Assembly (NCBI GenBank): GCA_017163975.1
Contig: JAFFSR010000227.1
Location: 3,968,001 to 4,032,000, forward strand
DNA length: 64,000 nt
Direction of reading: 5' to 3'
DNA from: Anastatus disparis
Lineage: Eukaryota > Arthropoda > Insecta > Hymenoptera > Eupelmidae
Part shown: positions 24,214 to 37,578 of the stretch, piece after piece
How the letters are laid out: the number at the start of each line of letters is the position of its first letter
Numbering within the stretch: position 1 is the stretch's first letter
Position numbers and translations under genes: made by a program
The notes under the pieces: generated by a model
Told to the model about the DNA's origin: nothing
Databases searched by the model: none
The model's input: only the letters and a program-made list of their open reading frames with translations

Positions 24214-26845
24214 ATTTTTTTCGTATGAGAGCCGAAAATGAGAAAAAAAGTTGCGATTTTGAGGTTAGAATGCGAAAAAAATTTGTTTCTAGCTAAAAAA
24301 AAATTGAATTTTCAATTATAAAAATTCTAAAAGAGAAAGTTTTTTTTCAATATTAAATTTTTGTTTTAAATTATTATATTTTAATGTCAATTTCTCAATA
24401 TCAATATCAATTAATGTCAATAAATTTTGAGTTACAAAGTTACAAATATTATTTACAATAGTTAAAGTGTTTAATAAATTTGCTTTTATCATGTTGTAAG
24501 CTTTTTATAGTTTATAATATAAACTCATTATTACTTTCAAATTTTTATAAAATTTCTCATTTTTACAATCATTAAATTACAAATTTAAACTAGATCGACA
24601 TCGAGCGTTGAATTACCTTTTGAAAAAAAGGAGATTAAAAATTTTAAAGTTTCTCAATAAAATTCAAAACCACGACTCTTGTAAACAACGTTTTCTCAAA
24701 GGCTCAAACTCTTTAGCTCGGAGCCAAAGTTTCCTGCTATTAAACGTTTATATTAATCGGTTCTTACGTTACTATAGGAAAAGGGTATTGAAAAGTCTCA
24801 ATTGGGTTGTAAAAGTTTTGTAAGTGATGTAAAAGGTAATATTGAAATCGGCTTGCAGCAAGTTTGATTGAATAAACTCTTTGAATTTGAAAAACAAAAT
24901 TTGAAATTTAACAAATAAACTCATTTCGATGTTATTTTTATAAATTTTTAAAAATAAACCAGATCCGCCTGACCTATTTCGTGTGCTTTGAATAATAATA
25001 ATAATAGTGCACACGTGTGTTCACTATTTTATCTTGAGAAAGGATTAACCGATTTTCATCTAAAATGACTCATTTTGTTTGTTTTTGTTGAAATAACGGA
25101 TGTAATTTTTTATTTTGCTTAATACTTTTTGATTTATTGATTTGAAAAATGTGTTTTTTTTATTCTTTTTAGATTTTAATTTTAAAATATTAAATTCATT
25201 TTATTTTTCTATTATTTTCAACGGGTATTTTTTTAGATAGCTATCAACGTTCTTATGTTTTATACGAGAGGTTAATTTTTATAATGAATTTCAATAGCTT
25301 GAAAAATAATATTTTTATCAGCTCATCATAAAATATTTGCCAATATATTCAAGCAAATACACTTATTGTGAAACAATAATTTGAAATCAAATAAATTTAA
25401 GATAATTAAAATTTATCTACAAATTTTTTAAAACACATTTAAAAAAAAAGTTGAAAAGAAAATCTTTGAATTACAGTCTTTCTAGTTTCTTTTAATCTTG
25501 AATAATTCACCGTAATGCATAGTAAATATAGAGCAAAAGTTCTGCAAAGAAAAAGTACAACTCGGCAAAATAACAAAGATTTTTTTAATGTCTAAAATTT
25601 CAAGTTAACAAGAATATATATGCACGCTAGTAAAAGAAATTAAAAAAAAAAAAATAAAAAATAAGAATAGTACGAAAATTGTACTGAGCTCAAAGAAATG
25701 AACAATCATAATTTATTAAAATAATTAAAACAAAAATTTTTTTATCTGAATTTCAAAGTATTAATACAGTTTTTAGGTTATTCGTATGGCTTTAACTAAA
25801 AACGTAAAATTTCACTTAAAAAAACACGATTAGAATGAAAAAAATAATTTGATTACTTTTGTCACGTAATTAAGTTTCGTATACTTAAATAATCAACATC
25901 AGGAAACAGTTAAAATGATATTTTTAAATAAAAAAGTTAATTTGAAATAATAATTACAGTGCTAAAAAGTTCATTTTATGAATAAACATCTGATAACAGA
26001 AGTGAATTATTTGTTTTATATTTGGTAATTAAGGGTGTTATCGTGTAGCTTAGCGATAACAATTACACTGTTAATTAGATTAGTTCAGTGCATGAAACAT
26101 TTTTTATATTTTTTTTGGATTTTTAATAAAAAAGAAAAATTTTTCGAGACTTTATCTACTTTGTTGAAAATAACAAATATCGATAAAACATTTATTATGG
26201 GGCGAGCATTTAAAGTTTTCTAAAATACATTTCAGTTGAATTATTTTGAATTGTTGCCAATGGCGCATTGAACTTACTGTTTAAAATTTCAAATATTACA
26301 TCTTGATTTCGAAATAAAAGATAATAAATTTTTCATGTACGTTTGCCAATAAAAATCGTTAAATTGTACAGAAATTAAAAAAATAAACCAGAAATAAACT
26401 CGCGTTACAATTTACAAAACAACATTTTAATCGAGAAATAAAGATGGAAAATTCAACAACTCGAATTAATTAAATGTAAAATATAATATAAAAGTAGTCG
26501 TCGCATAAATCACAGTGGATTCATACGAAAACTGTCACTGCGAATTCACTTTTCTATCCTTTAAAAACTTCATCCTACAATTTTCCTCTGTCCCCGAGTT
26601 CTTTTTTTTTTCTCACACAGCAGCTTACGAAACACAAATTTAATTTCCAAATTGGGAGTATTTTCACGTACCAACTATTCTGCTACGGAGAAAAAAAAAT
26701 GTCACCCCAATGCGACTCGACGAATAACTTTTAAAAAAAAAAAAAAAAAGAAGTAAGAAAAAAAATAAACGAGTGCAAATAAGGAAAACAAGAAAGACAT
26801 GAACGCGCAGGAGAATTACACATACGCTAAAGCTAGAGTCGGACA

Positions 26846-26896
<51 letters not shown>

Positions 26897-29800
26897 TAAA
26901 GTGAAGGGAGTCGCTAGGGATTAAATCCAGCGGTGCAATAATCCAAGCACTATGTCCATGATTGTAGCGTCATTCTTTTCAACACTGAAAGCGTGAGATG
27001 GGATGAATATAAAGAGAGATGGAACAAGAAAAAAAAAGAAAGAAAAGAGAACGTATACGCATCGCTTAACTAAGTAAACACTGACATTTTTTATCTCCTT
27101 CCTTCTCTCTCTTTCTCTACACAAAAGCTCTACTAGAATGAGAGTGAAAAAAAAGAAAAAAAATCGCAATCGCAGAGCCAAAGAGTCTATTCCTATATGA
27201 GTGAGTTTTGCTTTGCTAAACTTGCGTATGGAAGATTGTTCGTATGGTGACAGATGTATTGTAAAAAAAAACATACTTGACGTTTGCGGATAGATTTATG
27301 AATAATTGAATTAGGCTTTGATGTGTATCATATTGGGATAAGATTTGCAATTGAGGAAAACGAGTATTTAGAAATCTTTTTAGAGATTACAAATGATTCA
27401 TCATGATAAAAGTTCATTGATTCATCGAGATTTTTATTTTATATTCTTCTGAAATTAATTGAGTATGGAGATTCATAATGACATAGAAAATATTTATTCA
27501 ACCTTCAATCTCAAATTACCATATAAAATGAAAGAAAATCACAGCAATTACTTTCATTACAACAAGTACAACCTTATTCTTTCTATACAATGTGTCATTA
27601 AAATCAATTATAAAATCAGTTATTTAATTCTGACCTTTCCAACTCATCATTTAAAGTCACAGCTGGAAAAGGATTTATACAACCGTTTGCCCAGATTCTT
27701 CAGGACAGAATGAAATAATAAAACGTACTTCCAAAAAGGATTGCCGATTTATTTCGTTAAGATTTGCACGAGAAGTTTTTCCTTGGAAAAATGATACTGG
27801 AATGCCCAGCATGCCGCCTGGCCTTAGAGAGCATAAAACTTGAAAGAAGATATTTTGCAGGATTTGCAGAAAAGAGAAGATTCTTGTAAAACTTGAAGTT
27901 TCTTAAGAAATAACTATAATAAATAGCTAAGGTAATTCTTTTCTTTAAGTAAATACTTTTTAAAAAAAAAATTTTTTTTCATTCCACGCGGTTAAAATTG
28001 TTTACAAAGTAAATATTCGCTTTGCATAATCTTTTCATATTCAAGATACACATCTTTTTTTATTCAAGATTGTCTTAAAGTTAAATTCTATTAAAAACAT
28101 TATTGTTCTTTTATTGTATTATCATTTTTTTTGTCGTGCTATCGAAGAAAAAAAAGAACAGAAGTCAAATACGTCATGGCATAACATTGTGAAAAATACC
28201 AACAATAGTTATTTATTCTGGCTTATAAAGCGACATATTTTTAGTTGGAAAAATACTTTATATTTTTATCAGTATTAAAATTAGAACGTTTCGAAAATAG
28301 TAAATTTTGATAAAACATATAACATACGTGATGAATATGATAAACCAGTACATAAGATAAAATCCGAAACTTCAAAAACTGTAAATAAAATATCTTTTTT
28401 TTATATTGATTTTATATTTTCGAGCAATATGAATTATTGATCTCGACTAAAAAAAAAGCCATTTCATCAAAACACAGATTTATAGCTCTTTTTTATAGCC
28501 CAATCATAGCTGTAACACTATAAAAAAAAGTTTTAAACTTTCCACGAAAAAATCGTTGAAAATAAAATGGAAAATAAAATGTCAATAGAAATAAGAAACG
28601 CAATTAAAATTATATAAATGATATATACGTAATATAAAAAATCTAAGAAATAGATGAAAAATCATAAAACACTTCTCATCAAAATGACCCAGATAATTTT
28701 TTTCTCTAAAAACTTTCGTCTTCCTTACTCAAGAATTAATTACGCATAGTGTACAAAAAGTCCACCGCAGCATCGAGTTCTTGCTGGCAACCAAAAAAAA
28801 AAAGAAGATGGTCTTATGAATAGACTATATTACACTTCTTGATTAGTTGATATAGCCTTATAGTTTAAAGTTTTCAACTGGCACGAAATATCACGAGCTA
28901 AATAGTCCGCGCATAATGCAAAGAGAGTAACCTCTATACACTTGGTAAAATATATATCTACTTTATATATACGGCTTATAAAAAAGATAATAAACCACTG
29001 GGGTCCAAAAGTAAATGTGGAATAACTGAATGGCTTTATGCTGGAAGAAAAATTTTAGCCAAAAAAGAAAAATAAGCTTTTCTTTTCAAGAAAGATGATT
29101 CAAAGCTTATATCTCGTGGATGAATCGAGAAAAAATTGAAGTTTTTAATACTTTTCGGCGTTGAATTTAAATTTCATAATTCATAAGATAGCTTATGAAT
29201 TTATGTGCACGTAACTCATCTCTGTATATATGTGTGGTTTATATCCTCTAAACTTTGTCGTTATTTATTAATCATATAAGCGGTCGGATGAAGCTTAGTT
29301 GTTCCTGTGGCTATACGATAAGGATCAGAAACAAAGAGAAATTCTTTTTTAGAAGTATATACATACATGTATGTATCATTGAGAAGCTTTCTCAAGGGTA
29401 ATATGAAATTTTTATCGTGTCTTCGTGGAAGAGTTGCCTCGCTCGCTCGTATATATATACCGCACACGCAAGTTTATGAACTCAGGACTTAAGGGAATCT
29501 TGGATGAACTCATGTTTATATTGTGATACGATTCTCTACCGAAGGAGCTTTAAACTTTTCATTTTACTGTTTGTTGGGGAGAAAAAAAAATTCAAATTTT
29601 CTTTTTTGCTCATGCAAATTGAAAATATAAAAAAATAGTATAATCCACGTTGAACTTTGAAAATATTTTCAGTGAAATAATATAATATTTAATAATAAGT
29701 AGGTCACTGTGATGAAGTCAGATTAAGCCGGTATTGAAGATTAGCATTAAACTGATATTGGGAATTTTGCCAAAATAATAAACTCAATGAACTTGGCACA

Positions 29801-30650
29801 TCAGCAACAAGTACCTTATGAATTTATGGACTTGAATTTTCTATTCAAACTCTAAATAAGTTAAACTAATAAAATTCGACTTATATATAAATAGTTCGAA
29901 AGTACTTTTGAAATCTTATTCTAGTCCTGATACTTTCAAACTTGTGAAAAAAAAATCATAAAAATATAATCCAAAGAATAAATAACGTGAACGTTTTCTT
30001 TTACATTGCAAAGAAAAAAAGTTTGAGTGAAATAATATTTAAGACAGTTTGACTTTGTAAATGATTTGAGTTTTTGGTGAAAAAGTACGAGAACAAAAGA
30101 GTTTACGGGTTTAAAGACAATAGTAGTATATAGTCTATTTTTATATCAAGATAACATATTGTATTCATTGTTCAAATTCATAAAAGATAATACATCTTAT
30201 TTGCTCAATTATGACAATTGTTATATTAGTTCACAATGAAAAATTTTGGAAAGTAACTGACGCAATACCTTGAGTAATTTTTAAATTTGAAAAAAATCGT
30301 TTTTAAGGAGGTAACTATGGTACTGCTTTAGTCAAATCGACTATAATAGAACTGTAGATCTATACGTTCATATTAAAACTATAATAGAAACATTAAAAAT
30401 CGTTAAAAATTAAATATAATGACTTGCGCAAAAGTACTCAACGAATAAGATTCAAATTCTAATGCAATTTTCAGCTATTTATTTTGCATTGAAAGAAGTA
30501 CGAATATAATTGTACTTTTTACCATTGAGATATTGCGTAATAGAGTAGTAGTTATTCACCATAAGACGTCGTGTTAAATTTGTAAAAAAGAAAACGATTA
30601 CAGTCTTTAATCTTGCCTCGACTACAAAAAATTTTTCTAAGAATATTTTT
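24214..30650. other. Long AT-rich gene-free stretch
   Basis: No convincing gene or promoter. Frames at 24772-25014, 26921-27274, 27459-27713 and 29261-29467 are short, biased in composition and without domains. There is a long AT microsatellite (listed separately) and purine-rich tracts at 26690-26770 and 27020-27180. Confidence 0.55.
26851..26890. repeat. AT microsatellite
   Basis: An uninterrupted AT dinucleotide repeat of about 20 units; it could extrude as a cruciform. Confidence 0.95.
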
Positions 30651-30659
30651 TTTTATTGT

Positions 30660-30677
30660 TATTTAACGTCGCTGTAT
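30660..30677 (-). mobile_element. Truncated SINE 3' tail
   Basis: TATTTAACGTCGCTGTAT, read on minus, is the last 18 or so bases of the SINE (ATACAGCGACGTTAAATA) with no tRNA head. It abuts the R2 repeat, which is thereby bracketed by two SINE tail sequences, this one and the 3' end of copy 3. Confidence 0.75.
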
Positions 30678-30799
30678 GTAAAATAAAAACTATTAATAAA
30701 TAAGTACTTGCATTTAATTAAAAATTTGTGGGTATTTATAGGAAGTATATTACGTAGAGAAGTGGAAGTTCTTTTATTTAAATAGAAAATGTAAAAACA
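30678..30799 (-). repeat. Dispersed repeat R2, copy 2
   Basis: The reverse-orientation partner of 23930-24056. The two differ by scattered substitutions and short indels, so they are old or independently inserted copies. Confidence 0.8.
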
Positions 30800-30850
30800 A
30801 AGAAAACATCTAATAGTTTTCCAAAAATCTATTTTTCCAGTTTTTTTTAA

Positions 30851-31044
30851 ATTTTATTTAACGTCGATGTATTTCAGCTATCATTGCGATACTAATTAGC
30901 GACGGAGGTTTCTCAGAGTGTTTGTGAACAAAGCACATGTAACATTAGAGTGGTGCTTGTATCAATTAGTCGAGACGGGGATTCGAACTCAGAACCTCAA
31001 GATTACGAATCCAACGCTCTACCCAGTGAGCCACTGACGATCTC
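30851..31044 (-). mobile_element. tRNA-derived SINE, copy 3
   Basis: On minus it begins GAGATCGTCAGTGGCTCAC. The A box region reads TGGCTCACTGGGT, and the B box GAGTTCGAATCCC is intact. The anticodon-loop position reads TTCGTAA, one change from the consensus. The body shows TCAGAGTGTTTGTGAAC (plus-strand reading) and the usual 3' hairpin and tail. Confidence 0.9.
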
Positions 31045-33849
31045 ATACACTTTGTTAAATCAAAAAGTACTAAAGTAGCAAGTTATACTCGAGCTAGTAA
31101 TAAGTCCCTATTCTTGCGAAAATACAGGATAGAGCAGATTATAAAAAAAATAATTAAAAAAATTTTAATAAATAAATAATTAACTTTATTTGTTTATTTG
31201 AAAATATTAAATATATTATTCATAACGCTTAATAATTATCGAATTATATTCATAATTCAAACGTTTAAAGATACTTTCAAAATTTATTGAATTTTATAAA
31301 TATAAATTTAAAATAATTTTATTTTTAAAACAATCATAAATAAAATTTATTTATTAACGTAAATATTGAGATTATTTTAATGTAATTTATTGAATAAAAT
31401 TATATTTCCTAACTCATTTCATACATTTTTGACATAAACAAATTTGACACTTGCCTCTAATTTTGATTTCTTTATTTGTATTTCATACAGTTTATTATAT
31501 TCAATACTTGATGTTCCTACAACTATATACTGTCCTGATTTTTTGAAGTTTACAAAGTAGTCATGGTTAAACTGGAAATAAATCATACCCAATACAACAG
31601 CAAAATCGATTATATTTCTACTTCCAATATAGGTTATCATAAATGGTTAATAAAAAATAATCTTTTGTTTGGTAATATTAATAAAGACTTTTTTTCGCGG
31701 TAATAAATTGCTAAAAAAATACGATTTACGACGTATACACAAATACTTGGAATACTCATAAAACTTGCGAGGCTATTGAGCTTTCGCTATACATAACCAC
31801 AGTACGCGTAAATTTTATAGATTACAGTTTAAGCAAGAAGCTACGCTTGTATTTGGATCAAGAACGAAGCATTATCACTGAGATATGGCTTTCGAAGCTA
31901 CATGCGATCATAAAAAATATTTGTTGAATCAAAATTGATTATTTCAATCATCTAAAAAATACAATCTGTAATAACTCTGTGAACTTGAAAGTTTTTCAAA
32001 TAAAGATTAAAATAATCTTTATTCAAGAAGCGTTTATATGAAAAATTTTATGCGAAGATTGAAGGAATTGTATATTAATTTTCTTTTAACGACTGTTACT
32101 GTTAATGCGTTAAAATAATTTTTTTCTACTGCAAAAATGTTAATTTAAGACAAATTTTTTTATTCTTAACAATAATAATTCTTTACTTTTTTTAATATTT
32201 AGATTTATCATGTTAAAATTGTATATCAAATTATTTAAATAATAAAATAATATTTTTTTATTATTTCTATTCAAAGTGATTTTATAAGGTAAAATGTGTT
32301 TTAAAAATTTCACATTAATGCATTTACAAAATAACATTTCAGACATTGGCCAAACTTCAACTCAAAAATTTAGTTAAAACAAAAATCAATTTCAAAGCTT
32401 GCTTATGTATTCGTTTAATCAAATAAATTAAATGATAAATATCTTTAAAAAATTAAAAAATCACAAATTAAAGAAAAAAAAATGTTTTAATCTTATAATC
32501 GTAACAATAGAGAAAAAAATCTCCTAACGATGACATTTCGATAAAAATTTTCTATCACGGCAATCAACACCGCTACAGTATCTTGTTTCCATGGTATATA
32601 ACGTGCAACAATTTCAATCTAAAATCTCGTTCTACGTCACTACAAACCACCAACGAAATTCAACGTAACGAATCGGTGGTAATTCCAATTCAATCTTAAT
32701 TGCCTTTTCGGAAACTCCTCACCCTCTATACATATATACATATCCATCCCGACAACAAAATCTCACACAATTCTCTAAAAGCTCACTTTGCTGTACATGT
32801 ATATTACACAAGTGCTATTAAAATGATCATCGATTTCAGTAGACAAGACTGCATTTTTTTTTCTACGATGGATATTGAAATATTACATTCTTTTTTCCTT
32901 TCCTTTGCCAAAAAAGAACAATGACTATACTAAGTTATATAGATAAAGCATCTGGTACCAGCAAAAGACGTCCTCTCTTTGCTCTATAGAGAAAAAAAAA
33001 ATACGAGAGAAAAAAAAAGGTTCGAGTAAAAAGAAAGCTCGAGTGTTTTTGAAACGCGACGAAGCAAAGCTTTTACGGGGGTAAAAAAAAGAAGAAGAAA
33101 AAAAGACTTTGTATAGTGTTGAAGTCCAGTAGGGGTTTCATTGAAAGAATCATGAGGAAAAGAAGTAAGAGAAAAAAAAAATAAAGAAGGAAAAAAAAAA
33201 CAAGAAAAAGTAGAGGGTTTGAAGATGGTATAGTAACCAAAGAGAGAAAACAAAACGGAACCAGGTCGAGTCCAAGGAAGGCGGCACGATGCTAGTGGCT
33301 TTAACGTTAAAGTATTACAAAAGGAGTTTAGTTTGACGAAAATAAAAGGGAAAAAGAAAAGTCGAATTTTCTCTCTCTCTTTTCTTTTTACTCCTCGTCT
33401 TTTGTTTATTAGCTTTGTTTGGTTTATGGGTTCGATTCAGGATTGGGATGTCTTAATTGTTATTATCGAGAAAAGAAAATAACTTACAAAAAATATGTAC
33501 ACTTTTTTTAAGAATTAGTTTAGTTATTGATTACGAAAAAATACTAAAAACGTAAAAACAACAGTAAATACAATTATAAATATTATCAAATATTTAAATG
33601 ATAATTTTTGTCATAAAATGATTTATTAGAGTTTCAAATATTAAAATATTATTAAAAATATTTAAATTATAAAATTTTAATATTCAAAAATAAACGTCAA
33701 TTATTAAACCTCATCCTTTAAAATATCACTTTCAAAATATCAAAAGTAGATACTGAAAAAAAAATATTTTTTTAATTAACGATATATTTAAAGAGTTATA
33801 AGTTTTAATACTCCGTTAATTAAACCGGTAATTTAAATATCGGTAATTT
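31045..33849. other. AT-rich gene-free DNA
   Basis: Frames at 31419-31640 (minus), 32140-32346 (minus) and 32700-32924 (plus) are chance-like. 33040-33450 is a purine-rich, slightly more complex stretch. Immediately before the palindrome at 33850, a 15-bp unit CGGTAATTTRAATAT is repeated in tandem (33826-33840 and 33841-33855). Confidence 0.5.
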
Positions 33850-33889
33850 GAATATCATCGCACTGTATTAATACAGTGCGATGATATTC
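33850..33889. repeat. Perfect 40-bp palindrome
   Basis: GAATATCATCGCACTGTATT (33850-33869) is followed without a spacer by its exact reverse complement (33870-33889). Every one of the 20 base pairs matches. Part of the left arm (CGGTAATTTGAATAT) also belongs to a short direct repeat. The function is unknown; a recent inverted duplication would explain it. Confidence 0.95.
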
Positions 33890-36800
33890 AGTACGTACAA
33901 AATAAAAAAATAACAAGTCGGATGATTAGATAATAAATAGCTATTTATAGTTTCTCATCTCTTAACGAAAGAAATGATTTGCTTACATATGCATTCTTGA
34001 TATAAAACAAGAATAAGCGATGAAAGATATTATAAATTCACAGCTGAACAACATTCTCATGTTTACATATCTATTTTTTTTTCTTCTTCTTTTTATTTTC
34101 AGCTTGTATATGAATCTAATGAAAGTCAAATTTTTGCAAACTTCTCTCTCTCTCTCTCGGCTCTTTTTTTCAAGATCCGAAGGAGCTTCATTTGCGTACC
34201 GAGATAACATTTTTTCTGCTTACTTTGAAAACCTTCTTTTTTTTTTCTTTATTTTTTAGTTATATCAGCATTTTTTTTTCAATTGTTGACTAGATACAAA
34301 TATTACCTTTTTCATTGCTGGATTATTTTTTTTAACGTCAGATTTTATCTTTCAAAAAAAGCTGGAATATAAAAAAAAGCAGAAAAATTTTAACCCAAAT
34401 ATAAAATGTTTATTTGAAATTTATAAAAAATACAATTATAAAGTTTAATTTTATATAAATCATCTATCAATTAATATAAAAAAGGTGAATGAATATTTAC
34501 TTTAAAATGGAAAGGTTAACAATGCTTTCATTTACATTCGAAAATTATGTAAAAACATTGTAACAAATGGTTTAAGGTAAAAAAATGTTTTTTATCAGTC
34601 TCTTTTTTACATTTTTGTTGATATACCATACATATTCATAAAAAAGTAAAATAAAAGATACTCAAATAAAATATTCAGTGATAATTGTACGATTTTTAGT
34701 TTAAATATTTATTTCTAGCTTGCTATGAATAATTTCATGAAACATGTATAAATAACATGTATAAAACATAAATGTTAAATATATTAACATTATTTAGAGA
34801 TGATAACATTACATTTATAAAATATCCAACGAACGTAAATGAAGTTAACACTTTATATATTAAATTCGGTAACATACATTTTAGCTTTTAAAACAATACG
34901 CTATTTGGGTGCAGAGTGTGGAGAGATATAAGCTTGATAGTGAGCTTGCGAACAAGGAAATGTATACTTGTTCAAAGCGACAGCTGTAAAATACTGTATA
35001 GTGCGTGAATATACACGCAATATTGGAGTATGCCGAATACAAAGATTTTAATATTTTTGGTACTACACAATAAACACTTAAATTAAGAATGCTTAAAACC
35101 TTCATTCGACGAGTACAGTTGCATTTTTGCGGGAATCTTTCCAATCTTTTTTCATATTGTGTTGAATATTTCTCTTTGTGGATCCTCACTCTATAGCTTT
35201 CTATAAATTGGATTCTGGTGTTATGCAATTATTTTTCAAACATACTCGTGAAATTTAGTGATTTTCACTTTTTTTCAGAGTCAATGAAAATTCAGAATTT
35301 TACAAAGAATGTATGAAAATTGTAATGGACTACAGTTATAGATTTATCGAAACTTCTCGACTAATTATGTCATATTTACTCATAATATTTTATTACAATT
35401 TAACGAAAATTTAAAATGATGTATCATCATTTGATAAAAAATCGGAAAAAAATGAAGCTATAAATTTTAATATTTTTTTAATTAGCCAGTATAATTTTTC
35501 GAATACTTTAAAATTTTAACCCAATAGTTAATAATTTTTGATACTTCTATTAGAATCAATCGATCAAAATGAAAATTTGATTTAAAAATAATTTTTTCAA
35601 ACTACAAACCAAAAACTTTGAAAAAAAAAAAAACTTTAAAACAAACATTGCACTTTTTAACAATTCACTTGCAACACGTAAAATCAATAAGCAATAATAG
35701 TGGCTTAAAAAGTTTCTAAAAATACAGTCAACGGCCATTCTAACTAACACGTTAGTTTACCAAAGCCATACAATAAACATTTCCAATCCTTAATCGGCAA
35801 ACCGGAAAAGCTTATATATATACACACACACGTACGATTTGCATTAGTACGTGAGCATGTACCAGTAGTCAAAGGTTACCTCTGCGCTCTACAGTGTAAC
35901 CTGTGAAAGGAAAATGTTATTTTACGTATGTATGTATATGGAAGTCGCAATAAATACGAAACCACAGTAAAGATATATTTTACAAGTGTGACGTTTGGTT
36001 AAAATCAATCGCTGCTACAGCGTGCCCATTTGAATGCTCACGAGGAGTATATACGGAGAAGAAAAAGTTTAAAAAAAAAAAAATTTACATCGCTTGAATT
36101 TCCGTTTACGTGTTGCTAGAAAACTCGGTCTGTACCTATACACATACAAGCTTCGTTTTCCAAATGAATGCCCGTACTTGAATGGACACTGAAATAGATA
36201 ACATTCAGTGGCACAGTTCTGCTATGCTTTTTTGCACACTTTATATATATGTCAAACCATATAGTCATTTTTTTTTTGTTTTTTTATTTTTTTTGTACAC
36301 TGCCGCGAAATCATAACGCTAGAGGTAACGTTTATATACAAAACGCCGAGGAGAAAGAGCGTTACGCTGTGTTGTAATAGAATGCGGCACAGGAATGCGT
36401 AAATCTATTTTGCGCTCGACAGTTTCGTATCTGTGGGTTCGCACGTAGCTATAAAATATATGTAAGCGCTCAACTTCAATGACAGTTGTAATTGTTGGAA
36501 TTTGGATATTTCGAATATTTTCGTATTTTTTGTTTTTAAAGTTGCTGATAATTGGCGCAATTAATGCGCTGGATAATTAAACTCGCTATTCTTTGGGAAT
36601 TTGATTTTGATAATTTAATTTAATTAATTAGTGTTAGGAAATGATAAAAATATTACAATATTTATTCTGAATTAATAGCACTCCTGGATGTTATGTTATT
36701 CCACGACAAATTAAATTAATGATAATTTTGATAAATTTTTTATCACTTATATAAATAACTTCAATTTGCACTTTTCGTTAAGCAAACTCGAAATATACAG

Positions 36801-36905
36801 CAGTTATCAATAAATAATCTTTATAGCGGTAATAGTATTGTTTTTATTTTTCTAGACTATATATTTTCAAAAAATTATTATTGATACAGAAAATAAAGGA
36901 AAATA
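33890..36905. other. AT-rich gene-free DNA
   Basis: Opposed frames at 33983-34210 (minus) and 34020-34259 (plus) lie over the same CT/GA tract. The 115-codon minus frame at 34881-35228 has no domain. 36000-36460 is a more complex CpG-containing block with poly-T. Nothing is recognised as a gene. Confidence 0.5.
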
Positions 36906-36996
36906 TTTTTTTGCCATACCTTGCCCAAAAGTACCACTTCTACTCCCGGCTCAAAATCGCAGAAGTGATACTTTTGGCCCGGGTATGGCAAAAAAT
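36906..36996. repeat. Fold-back hairpin A
   Basis: The arms 36906-36941 and 36961-36996 are inverted repeats of about 36 bp, matching ATTTTTTGCCATACC exactly and then CCAAAAGT and CACTTCT. The loop is 19 nt. It directly abuts a second, longer hairpin. Confidence 0.85.
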
Positions 36997-36998
36997 CG

Positions 36999-37124
36999 TA
37001 TATGCACCACGGAAGGTAAAATGGACAACCCATAGCACGAGTTTGCCACCCACGGCTTCGCCTCGGGTGTCAACTCACTCGTGCTATGGCCTGTCCTTTA
37101 TTTTACCTCCCTAGGTGCATAATA
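36999..37124. repeat. Fold-back hairpin B
   Basis: Almost the whole segment folds on itself. The left arm (GCACC, AGGTAAAAT, GGACA, CCATAGCACGAGT) pairs with the right arm (ACTCGTGCTATGG, TGTCC, ATTTTACCT, GGTGC). The loop itself pairs as CACCC-ACGG / CCTCGGGTG around CTTCG. It is GC-richer than the surrounding DNA. The 77-codon frame across both hairpins (36881-37114) is an artefact. Confidence 0.9.
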
Positions 37125-37543
37125 TACTATTTTTCAAATGCAATTAAAAAAATGATGTTGCAAATTTTTAATAAATATTATGCCCGCTTTTTGAAGTCAA
37201 TAAAGATAAAGTCTAAAAAAGTTGCATAAAATTATTCGCTTGAAAAACCAAAACAGAATAAAACGTGTAAATAACTGTCAAAAATGCACGTACTAACATA
37301 ATATTTTCTTAAAGTACTTTTCTCATTTCCAAAACAACAAGCTCAAATATACAGTTACAACAATTATTATTCCATATTAGCATATCATTAATTACATCCT
37401 TATAAATACATTCGTACACATTTCATGCATATATGCGTCTTAGCAGTCAATAACTAAAGCTCTTTATGTATATCTAGATCTTTCAAGTTTATACTACTGC
37501 TACTTAAGGTGCGAATAATCATAATCATTCCTTAAGCTCACAT

Positions 37544-37578
<35 letters not shown>

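Noticed and set aside
26921..27274. 117-codon minus-strand hydrophobic frame
   Set aside because: Phe/Leu runs come from poly-purine tracts on the + strand; no signal peptide or family pattern.
34881..35228. 115-codon minus-strand frame
   Set aside because: No domain, and irregular composition compatible with a chance open frame in a less AT-rich patch.
36881..37114. 77-codon frame
   Set aside because: It runs through both long hairpins and stays open because of their GC-richer sequence.
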